This document shows positions 52,371 through 61,864 of a DNA stretch of 64,000 nucleotides, one piece after another (position 1 is the first letter of the stretch; each line of letters opens with the position of its first letter). The stretch lies in the NCBI GenBank assembly GCA_007695285.1, contig REEC01000120.1:62001-126000 (forward strand), read 5' to 3'. The notes beneath the pieces were generated by a model. It did no database searches, was not told the origin of the DNA, and was given only the letters and a program-made list of their open reading frames with translations. Source of the DNA: Spirochaetaceae bacterium. Lineage in GTDB: Bacteria; Spirochaetota; Spirochaetia; DSM-27196; PXBQ01. Both the position numbers and the translations under genes were made by a program.

Positions 52371-54227
52371 CTATCGGAGCGATCCGATCGGACGCGGTTC
52401 GGGCAGTTCTCGGACCGCGCCACGGTCTGCGGACGTCGCGAGTAACGCGTACGCCTGCAGCGCTTTCGAGATCACGCGGTTACGCGTAAGCGGCGTGTAC
52501 GCGGCCGCGCCGCGCGCGTCTTGTTTCCGGCGTCGTGCGGCGATCTGATCGTCGCTCAGGACCGCTCGAATCGACCGCGCACGGATGTCGACCTCGATAC
52601 GGTCGCCGTCCTCGATCAACGCGATCAACCCGCCCGCTGCGGCCTCCGGTGAGACGTGACCGATCGAGAGCCCCGATGTGCCGCCGGAGAACCGACCGTC
52701 GGTGATCAGAGCGCATACCTTGTCGAGTTTCATCGACTTGATGTACGACGTCGGGTACAACATCTCCTGCATTCCCGGTCCACCTTTTGGTCCTTCGTAC
52801 CGGATCACGACGACGTCGCCGTTTGAAACCTCGTGGTTCAGAATCGCGTCGCACGCTTCGTCCTGCGACTCGAACACGCGCGCGACTCCCGCGAACGCGT
52901 ACACCGACGGGTCGACGCCGGCGGTCTTCACGATGCACCCGGACTCTGCGATGTTGCCGTACAACACCGCGAGGCCACCTTCGGCCGAGTACGCGTGCGC
53001 GCCGTCGCGGATGCAGCCGCTCGCGCGGTCGGTATCGAGTTCCCGGTACCGAGCGTCCTGGCCGCCCATCACGGTCGTGCGTTTTCCGCCGGGAGCCGCG
53101 GCCGAGCGGCTCCGCGCGCTCTCGCCGCCGGTCGGGCGCACGATGTCGTGCTGATCGAGCGCCTCGCCGAGCGTCAGGCCGTCGACGCGGCGCACCGTCG
53201 TGTCGAGAAGCCCGATCCGGTCGAGCTCACCCATGATCGAAAGGATCCCGCCGGCGCGGTTGACGTCCTCGACGTGGTACGACGAGCTCGGCGCGACTTT
53301 GCAGAGGCACGGGACGCGACGCGAGATCTCGTCGATGTCCTTCATCGTGAAGTCGACCTCGGCCTCGTTCGCGATCGCGAGCAGGTGAAGCACCGTGTTC
53401 GTCGATCCGCCCATCGCGATATCGAGCGCCATCGCGTTCAGGAAAGCTCTTTTGTTCGCGATCGAACGCGGGAGAACGGTTTCGTCGCCGTCTTCGTAGT
53501 ACGCGCGCGCGATCTCGACGATGCGCTCGGCGGCCGCTTCAAACAGCTCGATCCGCGCGCGGTGCGTCGCGACGATCGTACCGTTTCCCGGCAGCGCGAG
53601 ACCGATCGCTTCGTTCAGGCAGTTCATCGAGTTGGCGGTGAACATGCCGGAGCACGATCCACACGTCGGGCACGCCATTTTCTCGATCTCGGACAGCTCC
53701 TCGTCGGAGACCGAGTCGTCTCCGGCCATCACCATCGCGTCGATCAGGTCGTACTTCTTCCCGTTCACGACGCCCGCCTCCATCGGCCCACCGGACACGA
53801 ATACCGTCGGGATGTTCAGTCGCATCGCCGCGAGAAGCATTCCCGGAGTGATCTTGTCGCAGTTACTGATGCACACCATCGCGTCGAGCTTGTGCGCGTT
53901 CACCATGTACTCGACGCTGTCGGCGATGAGATCGCGCGACGGCAGCGAGTACAACATCCCGTCGTGGCCCATCGCGATGCCGTCGTCGACCGCAATCGTG
54001 TTGAACTCCGCGGCAAAGCACCCGTGGCGCTCGATGATCTTCTTCACGTGCTGGCCGATCTCGTGCAGATGCACGTGCCCCGGCACGGTCTGCGTGAAAG
54101 AGTTGACGATTCCGATGATCGGTTTCCCGAACTGCTCGTCGGTCATCCCGTTCGCGCGCCAGAGGCTTCGCGCGCCGGCCATCCTGCGACCGAAGGTATT
54201 GTCGTTACTGCGTAGTTGGTTTTTCAT
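52371..54227 (-). CDS. ilvD: Dihydroxy-acid dehydratase
   Basis: A 618-residue [2Fe-2S] or [4Fe-4S] enzyme that dehydrates 2,3-dihydroxy-isovalerate and -methylvalerate in Val/Ile synthesis. Seen: [40 protein letters not shown] with a cluster Cys, [21 protein letters not shown], and [23 protein letters not shown]. Length and motifs agree with the E. coli type (616). The start is fixed by AAGGAG at about -13. The longer frame to 54527 is shadow of the dus gene. The TTGCC-like insertions at residues about 360-400 are normal for this branch. Confidence 0.95.
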   Translation of the reverse strand: MKNQLRSNDNTFGRRMAGARSLWRANGMTDEQFGKPIIGIVNSFTQTVPGHVHLHEIGQHVKKIIERHGCFAAEFNTIAVDDGIAMGHDGMLYSLPSRDLIADSVEYMVNAHKLDAMVCISNCDKITPGMLLAAMRLNIPTVFVSGGPMEAGVVNGKKYDLIDAMVMAGDDSVSDEELSEIEKMACPTCGSCSGMFTANSMNCLNEAIGLALPGNGTIVATHRARIELFEAAAERIVEIARAYYEDGDETVLPRSIANKRAFLNAMALDIAMGGSTNTVLHLLAIANEAEVDFTMKDIDEISRRVPCLCKVAPSSSYHVEDVNRAGGILSIMGELDRIGLLDTTVRRVDGLTLGEALDQHDIVRPTGGESARSRSAAAPGGKRTTVMGGQDARYRELDTDRASGCIRDGAHAYSAEGGLAVLYGNIAESGCIVKTAGVDPSVYAFAGVARVFESQDEACDAILNHEVSNGDVVVIRYEGPKGGPGMQEMLYPTSYIKSMKLDKVCALITDGRFSGGTSGLSIGHVSPEAAAGGLIALIEDGDRIEVDIRARSIRAVLSDDQIAARRRKQDARGAAAYTPLTRNRVISKALQAYALLATSADRGAVRELPEPRPIGSLR

Positions 54228-54290
54228 GAACTCACTCCTTGAGTCCCGAAAAAATACCACCGATCGTCGGACAGGCGCAACAGCAACGAC

Positions 54291-54320
54291 GCGACACCGA
54301 CACACACTGCGTGTTACACT
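54291..54320 (+). promoter_or_regulatory. Promoter of dus, extended -10 (possible leaderless mRNA)
   Basis: GCGACA, 18 bp, TACACT preceded by TGT (extended -10). The predicted start is 54327 or 54328, that is, at the start codon itself. Confidence 0.5.
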
Positions 54321-54327
54321 CCGCCGG

Positions 54328-55380
54328 ATGAACGATACTGAAACACCACACGGAGCACAGCCGGTCGTCCCGAAGGGGTTCTGGGCGCAGCTCCGTGCGC
54401 CCATACGCGCGCTCGCGCCGATGGAGGACGTAACCGACTCGGTGTTCCGGCGGATCGTCGCGTCGTGCGGCCGTCCGGACGTGTTTTTTACCGAGTTCAC
54501 GCACGTCGCGCACATCGTCGGGCGCAAGAAGAAATCGACCGCGCCACGGCTCGTGTTTACCGACGAGGAACGCCCGCTCGTCGTTCAGATCTGGGGCCGC
54601 GACCCCGAACAGTTTTTCCGCGCGACGCTCAAAGTCCGCGAGATGGGGTTCGACGGGATCGACATCAACATGGGCTGCCCGGTCAAGAAGATAAAAAAAA
54701 CCGGCGCGTGCTCGGCGCTGATCCGTGAGCCCGAACACGCGGTCGAGATCATCCATGCGGTTCAGGAAGCCGCCGGCGAGACGCCGGTATCGGTCAAGAC
54801 GCGCATCGGATTCGACCGCGTCGTGACCGAAGACTGGATCGGAGCGCTTCTTCGGCGCAAGTTCGCGGCGCTCACGGTACACGGCCGGATCGCGAGCCAA
54901 CTCTCGGAGGGCGAGGCGGACTGGGCCGAGATCGCGCGCGCGGCGAGGATCCGCGACGAGGTCTCACCCGAGACTCTCGTGATCGGCAACGGCGACGTGA
55001 TGACCGCGCGCGAGATCCCCGCACGCTGCCGGAAGTACGGCATAGACGGCGTGATGGTCGGCCGCGCGATCTTCGGCGATCCGTTCTTCTTCGATACGCG
55101 CGGCAGATCCGGTCGGTTTTCCTCGGCTCAACCCGAGGAAAAACTCGCGCTGCTCGAACGTCACATCGCGCTTCACCGCGAAGTCTGGAACGGCCGCAGA
55201 AACTACGAGGTTCTCAAGCGGTTCTACAAGGTCTATCTCACGGGCTTCGACGACGCCGCGAAGCTGCGCGACCGTTTGAACAGGACGTTCACCTACGCCG
55301 AAGCCGAGGCCGTTCTCGCCGAGTACCGCTCGGCATCAGGTCTCGGCGGGGACGACCGGGAGCGAGACGGAAAAACGTGA
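54328..55380 (+). CDS. dus: tRNA-dihydrouridine synthase
   Basis: A 350-residue FMN enzyme that reduces uridines in the tRNA D-loop. Seen: [19 protein letters not shown] at the start of the TIM barrel, [20 protein letters not shown] with the catalytic Cys, [18 protein letters not shown], and [12 protein letters not shown]. The subfamily (DusA/B/C) is not clear. The start at 54328 has no ribosome site and is only about one base from a predicted transcript start, so the message may be leaderless. It ends 45 bp inside the convergent receiver-kinase gene. Confidence 0.92.
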   Translation: MNDTETPHGAQPVVPKGFWAQLRAPIRALAPMEDVTDSVFRRIVASCGRPDVFFTEFTHVAHIVGRKKKSTAPRLVFTDEERPLVVQIWGRDPEQFFRATLKVREMGFDGIDINMGCPVKKIKKTGACSALIREPEHAVEIIHAVQEAAGETPVSVKTRIGFDRVVTEDWIGALLRRKFAALTVHGRIASQLSEGEADWAEIARAARIRDEVSPETLVIGNGDVMTAREIPARCRKYGIDGVMVGRAIFGDPFFFDTRGRSGRFSSAQPEEKLALLERHIALHREVWNGRRNYEVLKRFYKVYLTGFDDAAKLRDRLNRTFTYAEAEAVLAEYRSASGLGGDDRERDGKT

Positions 55381-56544
55381 ACCCAAACCGACGTGCGTCT
55401 GCACCGAGATCTCCCCACCGTACGACTCGACGAGCGCCTTGACGCTCGCGAGCCCGAGGCCGGTGCCTTTACCGGGTGGTTTTGTCGTGAAGTACGGCGA
55501 AAACAGTTCTTCGAGGTACTCGTACTGAATACCTGTTCCCGAGTCGTCGACCGCAAACACAACCGAAGTGGTTTCGCGGTACGTCTCGATCACGATCGAT
55601 TTTCGCTCGGTGTTCTCCATCGCGTCGATCGCGTTTTTCACGAGATTGTCGACAATCTGGCGGAAATGCCCGTGGTTTCCTCGAACCGTCGGCAGGTCGT
55701 CGGCGAGGTTCACGGTTTTCTCGGGTATTGCGGCAAAGGCGGGGTTGAACTCGAAGAACCGCAACGACTCGCGCACGACATCGCTCAACTCGACGTCAAC
55801 CGGCGCGAAAAACGAATCATCGTGCGTGTGTTGGATGACGCTGCCGACCGTGTTCTGAACGTCGCGCGCGGCATCGAGGATCACCGTGAGACACGCATCG
55901 AGCTGCTCGGTATCGGGAGACTCGGCGTCGAGCGCCATCCGCGCGACCGCAACCGCGCCGCCGATCGACTGAATCGGCACTTTCAGGTTATGCACGATCT
56001 GCGACGCGTACCGCCCGATCTCGGCGCTGCGCGTGATCGCCAACAGCTGCTGTTCGCGTTGTCCGACCTGCTCGGTGAGAAGGCGATTATGATGCTCGAG
56101 TTCGGCCAAAAGCCGCCGCCGTTCGGCGCGGAGCTCGTGCAGATCGATCGCCTGACGGACGGCCGCTTTGAGTTCGACGGCGTCCCACGGCTTGACGATG
56201 TACCGGTGCACGAGCCCGGTGTTGATCGCGCCGAGCAGCGACTCGCGGTCGGCAAACGCCGACAACACGATACGGACGGTATCCTGGTCGTACTCCTCGG
56301 CTCTCTCCAGCAACGAAAGCCCGTTCATCGACGGCATTTTGAGGTCGGTCACGACGACGTGCGCGCGACGATTGAAGAGGTTATCGAGCGCTTCGTCGGG
56401 ATCCGTGAAGGTCTGCACGTGGAACGGCTCGAACCGAAATTGACGTTCGATCGCCTTGAGCACGTGCGCATCGTCGTCGACAAACACAAGCCGCGGCACG
56501 GTCGGGCCGCGATGCGCCGGCCGGTTTCTCACCGCGCCCGTCAC
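55336..56544 (-). CDS. Receiver-histidine kinase hybrid (receiver first)
   Basis: About 402 residues. N-terminal receiver (about 15-130) with DDD in LVFVDDDAHVLK, phospho-acceptor Asp in VVVTDLKMPSMNG, Ser in VLSAF and Lys in YIVKPWD; a coiled coil; HisKA with phospho-His in QIVHNLKVPIQSIGG; and HATPase with NLVKNAIDAM, DDSGTGI and GKGTGLGL. No membrane helix, so it is a cytoplasmic relay. The GTG at 56544 overlaps the stop of the upstream kinase (GTGA), the best support for the start; other in-frame starts remain possible. It is the third gene of the STAS-kinase-kinase operon. Confidence 0.82.
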   Translation of the reverse strand: MTGAVRNRPAHRGPTVPRLVFVDDDAHVLKAIERQFRFEPFHVQTFTDPDEALDNLFNRRAHVVVTDLKMPSMNGLSLLERAEEYDQDTVRIVLSAFADRESLLGAINTGLVHRYIVKPWDAVELKAAVRQAIDLHELRAERRRLLAELEHHNRLLTEQVGQREQQLLAITRSAEIGRYASQIVHNLKVPIQSIGGAVAVARMALDAESPDTEQLDACLTVILDAARDVQNTVGSVIQHTHDDSFFAPVDVELSDVVRESLRFFEFNPAFAAIPEKTVNLADDLPTVRGNHGHFRQIVDNLVKNAIDAMENTERKSIVIETYRETTSVVFAVDDSGTGIQYEYLEELFSPYFTTKPPGKGTGLGLASVKALVESYGGEISVQTHVGLGSRFSVSLPVVPAET

Positions 56545-58196
56545 CGGGGGCCCCGCAGCGGCAAACAAAATGAGAACGTCGAGCCGTCGCCGGGCTTTGA
56601 CGTCACGCTCATCCGCCCTTCGTGTTTGTTGACGACGATGTCGTACGAAATACTGAGACCGAGCCCGGTTCCCTCACCCGCAGGCTTGGTCGTGAAGAAC
56701 GGATCAAAAACTTTGTTGCGAACGTCGTCCAGCATGCCGCACCCCGTATCGGAAACCTCGCACGCGACGTAACCGTCGCTTAGGCGTGTTTTGATCTCGA
56801 TCCGTTTTGTGCTCGATGTTCTCAGCGCGTACGTTGCGTTCAGAACAAGATTGAGAACGACCTGGTTAATCTGGCCCGGACGGCACGGCACAGGAGGGAC
56901 ACGGGCGAGATCACGCTGCACTTCGATTCCATTGCGAAACTCGTTTCTGCAGATCGCCAACGTCGCGTCGACCGCGGAGTTGATGTCGTACTCGACGAGG
57001 CTTTCCTCGACTCCGTACCGTGCAAAAGTCTTCAGTCCGTCCACGATCGCCGCGATCCTGTCGACGCCGATCGTCGACTCGGCAAAGACCGCGTCCGTGT
57101 CCTCGAGCAGGTACGCTACCGCGGCTGCCTCGCGAAGCGCCGTCACGCGTTCGTCGGCTCGCTCGCGCGCGATCGCTTCGAGCCCGTCGATGTACCTCGT
57201 GAGTCTTCCGAAATGGTCGCGCACACTCTCGAGATTACTCTTCACGAATCCAAGGGGGTTGTTCACCTCGTGCGCCAGCCCGGCGGCCAGCTGCCCGACC
57301 GACGCGAGTTTTTCACGCTGAACCAGGCTCGACTGGGCGAGTTTGAGTTTGCGGTTTGCCTCGGCGAGCTCGATATTCATCTGCATGAGCTGCTTCTGAG
57401 ACCGTACGCGCTCGGTGATGTCCTTCACACGCGCGTGGTAACCGATAACTGCGCCGTCGGTCTCGTACGACGCGACCGACGTCTCCAGCGCAAAAAGTTT
57501 CCGGCCGTCGCGCCGCAACATCACGACCTCAAAATCCCGCACAAATCCCGACTCGGCCATGAGGCGCCGAAAATGTTCACGGTCTTCCGGACCCGCGTAG
57601 TACTCGGTGATCGGGTGTCCGACGATCTGATCGGCCGACTCAAGCCCGAGCAGATCGACTCCGCCCGCGTTGATATCCGTGACGACGTCGTCGGCAGTAC
57701 AGTCGTACGCCATATCGAACGAGTTCCGGAGAAACGATCGGTGATTCTCGTCGTGTACAAGGTTCCGGACGCGTGTCTCCGCATGACGCACGATCGCGTG
57801 GGCCGAGGCGCAGAGAGCGGCCTCGGAGCCGCGCGAGGCAAGGTACTCGTCGGCTCCGGCGTCGATCGAGTCGCAGATCACATCAGCCGAGTCGTCACCT
57901 TCGGAACCGTACACGACGACCGACGGAACATCACCGTTCGTCGCGGAACGAATACTCCGAACCGCGGCGACAAGCCGATCGGAGCGAAATTTGCACAAAA
58001 GGAAAATCATGCAGGGCGAACCCGCGTGCTCGCGCGTCGCGACCGCGATTTCAGGCGCGGTCCGAACCGAGATACGTCGTGCCGCGACAGCTTCTGCGAG
58101 CCGCTCGGCCGCTTTCCCGGGCGTGCCGATTATTACGGCACGGCGTGATTTCAGAGTATCGCTCAGAATTGCCCGACGATTCGCTTCGGTGTTCAT
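56541..58196 (-). CDS. PAS-containing histidine kinase with degenerate receiver-like N-terminus
   Basis: 551 residues, cytoplasmic. Residues about 1-135 have the alternating strand-helix pattern of a receiver, but the strand where the phospho-acceptor Asp should be reads CMIFLLCKFRS, so it is degenerate. A PAS domain (about 145-270) with a PAC tail (VIGYHARVKDITERV) is followed by a coiled coil, HisKA with phospho-His in AAGLAHEVNNPLGFVKSN, and HATPase with NLVLNATYAL, DTGCGM and GEGTGLGLS. The ATG at 58196 lacks a clear ribosome site. It lies between the STAS gene and the receiver-kinase gene. Confidence 0.85.
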   Translation of the reverse strand: MNTEANRRAILSDTLKSRRAVIIGTPGKAAERLAEAVAARRISVRTAPEIAVATREHAGSPCMIFLLCKFRSDRLVAAVRSIRSATNGDVPSVVVYGSEGDDSADVICDSIDAGADEYLASRGSEAALCASAHAIVRHAETRVRNLVHDENHRSFLRNSFDMAYDCTADDVVTDINAGGVDLLGLESADQIVGHPITEYYAGPEDREHFRRLMAESGFVRDFEVVMLRRDGRKLFALETSVASYETDGAVIGYHARVKDITERVRSQKQLMQMNIELAEANRKLKLAQSSLVQREKLASVGQLAAGLAHEVNNPLGFVKSNLESVRDHFGRLTRYIDGLEAIARERADERVTALREAAAVAYLLEDTDAVFAESTIGVDRIAAIVDGLKTFARYGVEESLVEYDINSAVDATLAICRNEFRNGIEVQRDLARVPPVPCRPGQINQVVLNLVLNATYALRTSSTKRIEIKTRLSDGYVACEVSDTGCGMLDDVRNKVFDPFFTTKPAGEGTGLGLSISYDIVVNKHEGRMSVTSKPGDGSTFSFCLPLRGPR

Positions 58197-58230
58197 GAGT
58201 TGGGCAGAAAAGAACTTCTCGGCGTGAGTA

Positions 58231-58653
58231 TCAATTAAACGCTCCCGGCCCCGGCACCACTCTGTTCGCGAGCTTTTTCTCGTCGTCGACGATCGAGAAG
58301 AACGAGGCAAAACCCAAAGCCTCAAAGGCCAGGCGAACGTTGTCGTGCGGTTTGTACAACGTCATCTCGGTGTTGAGATTTTTTGTGGAAACGAGGATCT
58401 GCGTGAACGCGCCGATCCCGGTCGAAGAGATGTACGTCACGCAGCCGAGGTCAAACACGATGTGCGTGATATGCGGGGACTCGTTGAGCACCTGCTCGAT
58501 TGTGCGTGCAAAAGCCGGAGTGTTCTTGATGTCGAGATACCCGGAAAGCGACACGGTGAGAACCCACGGCATTGCTGTGCGGACACGCGCGGTAACGGCG
58601 ATACCGTCAAGTCTGAGAGTCGCTGTTTTGTAGACATTCGCCTCGGTCGTCAT
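58231..58653 (-). CDS. STAS-domain anti-sigma-factor-antagonist-like protein
   Basis: 140 residues. The STAS core (about 28-135) has LTVSLSGYLDIKNTPAF, HIVFDLGCVTYISSTGIGAF with the potentially phosphorylated Ser in the ISSTG loop, and the C-terminal helix. In SpoIIAA/RsbV-type proteins that Ser is phosphorylated by an anti-sigma kinase (RsbW), but none is present here. The start at 58653 is inside a longer frame to 59178 that would pass through the promoter. It is the first gene of the operon with two histidine kinases. Confidence 0.85.
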   Translation of the reverse strand: MTTEANVYKTATLRLDGIAVTARVRTAMPWVLTVSLSGYLDIKNTPAFARTIEQVLNESPHITHIVFDLGCVTYISSTGIGAFTQILVSTKNLNTEMTLYKPHDNVRLAFEALGFASFFSIVDDEKKLANRVVPGPGAFN

Positions 58654-58713
58654 TCTTTTTCGGCCACGGTTCATGGTTTGCACGGCAACTTGATCGTTGC
58701 GCTCTACTGGGTT

Positions 58714-58743
58714 AGTATAGTCTATACGGCGCGGGGATTCCAA
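58714..58743 (-). promoter_or_regulatory. Sigma70-like promoter of the STAS-kinase operon
   Basis: On the minus strand TTGGAA and TATACT are separated by 18 bp; the leader is about 54 bases. Confidence 0.6.
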
Positions 58744-58812
58744 CTCATCGACGAAATCGCGTGCCGGAAAAAATCGCGCGCAGGGCACGGTGCCGAAGGC
58801 GTTCGCCAGGTA

Positions 58813-59757
58813 ATGCGAAGATTCCCAGTAGTGAAAAGAACAGTACTTCTGATAACGGTGATGATCCTCGGTCGTACGGCACAGGCTGCCGAACTGCCGA
58901 CCGCCGAGTCGCGCCAAATCCGGGGGCCCGCGGTCGAGCTGACGGTGTTCGAGCAGATCCTCGTGCCGGCCTCGAAAGATCAGGACCGCGTTCTCCGTGA
59001 GCGGATCGTTTTCCACTCCGACGGACGTCCGTCGGAGCGATGTCTGTACCACCCCGACGGGCGTCTTCAGTGGCAGAGCGAGTTTTGGTACGATGGCTCG
59101 GGCCGTCTCACGCGGCAAGCTGCATTCAACAGCAAATCTGAGAAGCTCTGGGAGTACGAGTACGAGCGCGACGATCACGGCCGGATCGTGAAAGAGGTGT
59201 CGTTCGCGGGTGACGAGATCGACCAGAAAACCACGTACACGTACGTCAATGACCGCGTGGACACCGAAACGGTGAGCGATGCAAACGGCGACGTTCTGTT
59301 CCGCAAGTCATACTTGTACCTTCGCGACGGGAAAGAAGTTCGGTGGACGATTCGATACCACGACAGTCGCCTGTTGAAACGAGTTACAGAGGTGTACGAC
59401 GACGACGGACGCCTGATATCCGAAAGCCACACCGATGAACTCGACTCGACGTTCGAGAAAGTCTCGTACGAGTACGATTCGGTCGGCCGTCCGATCGTGA
59501 TTGAAGTAACAGACGCATACGGGAACACCCGCGGAAGACGAACGTTCCAGTACGACAGGTTCGGGAGTATCGTGCTCGAGACCGAGACGCGCACGGCGGA
59601 GAACGCCGTTCACGAGCGCAGCCACTCATACGAGTACGACGAGTTCGGCACGTGGACGAAGAGAGAAAGTACCGAGACGGTCCGCCGCGGCGGCACGGTC
59701 ATGACGACTCGACAGGCAATAACGGTCCGGGAGATCGTGTACACGGGAGGATTCTGA
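58813..59757 (+). CDS. Exported YD-repeat-like protein upstream of a two-component pair
   Basis: 314 residues. N-terminal signal peptide (KRTVLLITVMILGRTAQAA, cleaved near residue 25). From about 60 to 290 there are five or six repeats of a 30-40-residue beta unit with Y-x-[YE]-D/DGRL cores (FWYDGSGRLTRQAAF, YERDDHGRIVKEV, VYDDDGRLISESHTD, YEYDSVGRPIVIE, YEYDEFGTWTKR), like RHS/YD repeats of cell-surface proteins but a short, stand-alone set. The start codon choice (ATG 58813 or GTG 58831) is not certain. The stop at 59757 overlaps the regulator start. Probably periplasmic; a ligand sensor for the kinase is a guess. Confidence 0.78.
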   Translation: MRRFPVVKRTVLLITVMILGRTAQAAELPTAESRQIRGPAVELTVFEQILVPASKDQDRVLRERIVFHSDGRPSERCLYHPDGRLQWQSEFWYDGSGRLTRQAAFNSKSEKLWEYEYERDDHGRIVKEVSFAGDEIDQKTTYTYVNDRVDTETVSDANGDVLFRKSYLYLRDGKEVRWTIRYHDSRLLKRVTEVYDDDGRLISESHTDELDSTFEKVSYEYDSVGRPIVIEVTDAYGNTRGRRTFQYDRFGSIVLETETRTAENAVHERSHSYEYDEFGTWTKRESTETVRRGGTVMTTRQAITVREIVYTGGF

Positions 59758-60452
59758 TCACACCGCGAGTATTCATCGTCGAGGACAACGCGCTCATCCG
59801 CGAAGCGGTAACCGAGTATCTTCAGATCGAAGGGTACGAGGTCGTTCAGTTTGAGGCGATGTCCGGTGTCATCGACGCGCTAACGCGTACGCCGCCGGAC
59901 GTGATCATCCTCGACATAATGCTTCCGGACGGAAACGGATTTCATCTCGCGAGGAGAATACGAGAGAAGTCCCACGTTCCGATCGTGTTCTTGACCGCGA
60001 AGGATGCCGAGTCCGACAGGATCACGGGATTTGAGCTCGGCGGCGACGACTACGTCGTGAAGCCTTTTTCCGCTAAGGAGCTTGTTCTTCGCGTGAAGGC
60101 GCTTCTCCGCCGGCTCGGCCCGGAAGCCGACGAAGAGCACGAGAGCACTATGCGCCGCCAACTGAGCGGCTCGATCCTCGAAATCGACCCGGCAACGCAC
60201 CGCGTCCATGTCGACAAACGCGAACTCACGCTTACCGACTTTGAGTGGAGAATCCTCGCGTTTCTCGCGCGAAACCCCGAGCGCGTCGTGTCGCGTAACG
60301 CGATTCTCGGAGAGTGCCTCGAGTACATGCACGACGGATCGGCCCGAACGGTCGACACGCACGTCGCAAATCTGCGCGGAAAGTTAGGCGATCACAACTG
60401 GATAGAGACTGTACGCGGATACGGCTACCGTTTTGTGGGTATTTCGCCGTGA
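59754..60452 (+). CDS. OmpR/PhoB-family response regulator with non-canonical start
   Basis: About 232 residues. Receiver (about 4-118) with EDN in VFIVEDNALIR, phospho-acceptor Asp in VIILDIMLPDGNG, Thr in FLTAKDAESD and Lys in YVVKPFSAKELVLRV; winged helix (about 130-232) with LTLTDFEWRILAFLARNPERVVSRNAILGECL and a final VRGYGYRFVG. No ATG, GTG or TTG precedes the receiver in a usable position. The most plausible start is CTG at 59754, overlapping the previous stop by 4 bp (CTGA), with GGGAGG at 59745-59750; ATT or ATC nearby are alternatives. The kinase follows at once. Confidence 0.88.
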   Translation: MITPRVFIVEDNALIREAVTEYLQIEGYEVVQFEAMSGVIDALTRTPPDVIILDIMLPDGNGFHLARRIREKSHVPIVFLTAKDAESDRITGFELGGDDYVVKPFSAKELVLRVKALLRRLGPEADEEHESTMRRQLSGSILEIDPATHRVHVDKRELTLTDFEWRILAFLARNPERVVSRNAILGECLEYMHDGSARTVDTHVANLRGKLGDHNWIETVRGYGYRFVGISP

Positions 60453-60468
60453 TGGGGACGAAGACGTC

Positions 60469-61827
60469 GTGAAGACACTTTTCTCACGGACATTTCTGTC
60501 TTTTCTCGCGACGTTAGCGGTCGTTGTGATCGTGCTCGGCGCGATGTTTCTGTTCGCCGTTCAGCGCTCGATCGACGACTGGAACACGTACCGCGGCTTC
60601 CGGCTGCAGTCGCTCATCCTTCCGATCATCACGCGCGTCTATCGGCAGGAAGGCGAACTCTCGGAGCCGGCGATCGCCGAAGCGCTCTCGCAGTTCCTCA
60701 CGGCGAACCAGTTCGTGTACATTTTCGACGTCGAACGACGACCGGTATTCCTGTACTCGCGCGGCGAACGGATCACGCCGGCTGAAGGCGAACCGTGGGA
60801 TCCGACTCAGCTCGGCGCCGGATACGGACCGGCCGCAGCGGTGTTCGAGGGCGACGAGGTGATAGCGTATCTCTCGGCCGATACGCTCGGCTTCACGAGC
60901 GACCTCGCGAACCGGCGTTTTCTCGCGACGCTCATCGTCGCGGTGTTCGTCGGAATCCTCGTCTCGCTTGGCGCGGCACTCGGCTTCGCGTTTGTGTTCT
61001 CGAAAAAACTCGCGGCGCAGGCACGCGTTCTCGCCGACGGACTCCATCTGATCACTTCGGGCCGACGCAACGTGACGTTTCCTGCGAGCCCCGCAGCCGA
61101 GCTCGCGGGCATAGCCGACTCGGCAAAAGTGCTTCAGAATCAGCTGCGGACCGAGGAAGGGCTGCGCCGGCAATGGGCCGAAGACATCGCTCACGATCTC
61201 CGGACGCCCGTAACCGCGCTCAAGACGCAGTTCGAGGCGATGATGGAGGGGTATCTGTCGGTCTCGCGCGAGCGCATAGCGACGCTTTTCGACGAGGTCG
61301 CGCGAATAGAACGGCTCGTAAACGACCTGCGCGAACTCAGCAGGATCGAGTCGCCGGAAATGAAGACCGAAATTGAGTGCCTCGCCACCGACGACGTGAT
61401 CAACCAGGTCAATCAGGTATTTCTGATGCGCGCCGAGGAGTCGGGCGTGCCGTTGGTGACCGAGACCGACGCAACGGCGATCTACGCGGATCGGCACCTC
61501 CTGTTGCGCGCGATAACCAATGTCGTGGAGAACGCCTTTCAACACGTCGCGCCGCATGGACGCGTCCATATCCGAATCCATCGTATCGGAGAGAACGTAG
61601 CGGTCGACGTGCTTAACACCGGCTACATCGACCCGGAGACATGTGAACGCGTATTCGACCGGATGTATCGCGGTGAGTCGTCACGCGGCACGCCCGGCTC
61701 AGGCCTCGGCCTCACGATCACGAAGGCGATCATCGATCTTCACGGTGGGAGAATCGGAATTTTTCAGGATTCGGAGATGACGCGCGTGCGAATTACGTTC
61801 CCACACCACGACCGAGCTACGACTTGA
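60469..61827 (+). CDS. Sensor histidine kinase, partner of the regulator upstream
   Basis: 452 residues. Membrane helix 1 (about 10-32), a short periplasmic sensor (about 33-145), helix 2 (about 157-180), a HAMP-like linker, HisKA with phospho-His in EDIAHDLRTPVTALKTQF, and HATPase with NVVENAFQHV and the GSGLGLTITKAIIDLHGGRIG box. BaeS/PhoR-like architecture. The GTG start at 60469 follows GGGGA by about 10 bases. The short sensor domain may need the YD-repeat protein to see its ligand. Confidence 0.92.
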   Translation: MKTLFSRTFLSFLATLAVVVIVLGAMFLFAVQRSIDDWNTYRGFRLQSLILPIITRVYRQEGELSEPAIAEALSQFLTANQFVYIFDVERRPVFLYSRGERITPAEGEPWDPTQLGAGYGPAAAVFEGDEVIAYLSADTLGFTSDLANRRFLATLIVAVFVGILVSLGAALGFAFVFSKKLAAQARVLADGLHLITSGRRNVTFPASPAAELAGIADSAKVLQNQLRTEEGLRRQWAEDIAHDLRTPVTALKTQFEAMMEGYLSVSRERIATLFDEVARIERLVNDLRELSRIESPEMKTEIECLATDDVINQVNQVFLMRAEESGVPLVTETDATAIYADRHLLLRAITNVVENAFQHVAPHGRVHIRIHRIGENVAVDVLNTGYIDPETCERVFDRMYRGESSRGTPGSGLGLTITKAIIDLHGGRIGIFQDSEMTRVRITFPHHDRATT

Positions 61828-61829
61828 TC

Positions 61830-61853
61830 GGGTGCACCGTTTCCGGTGCACCC
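61830..61853 (+). other. Stem-loop after the kinase gene
   Basis: A perfect 9-bp stem GGGTGCACC with its complement and a 6-base loop, 3 bases after the kinase stop. No T-run follows, so termination is probable but not classical; it also lies between convergent genes. Confidence 0.6.
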
Positions 61854-61864
61854 TCGATACCGCC

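Noticed and set aside
53521-55380. A 619-residue version of dus starting at 53521
   Set aside because: The first 269 residues are antisense to ilvD and Ser/Pro-rich; the Dus fold starts at the ATG at 54328.
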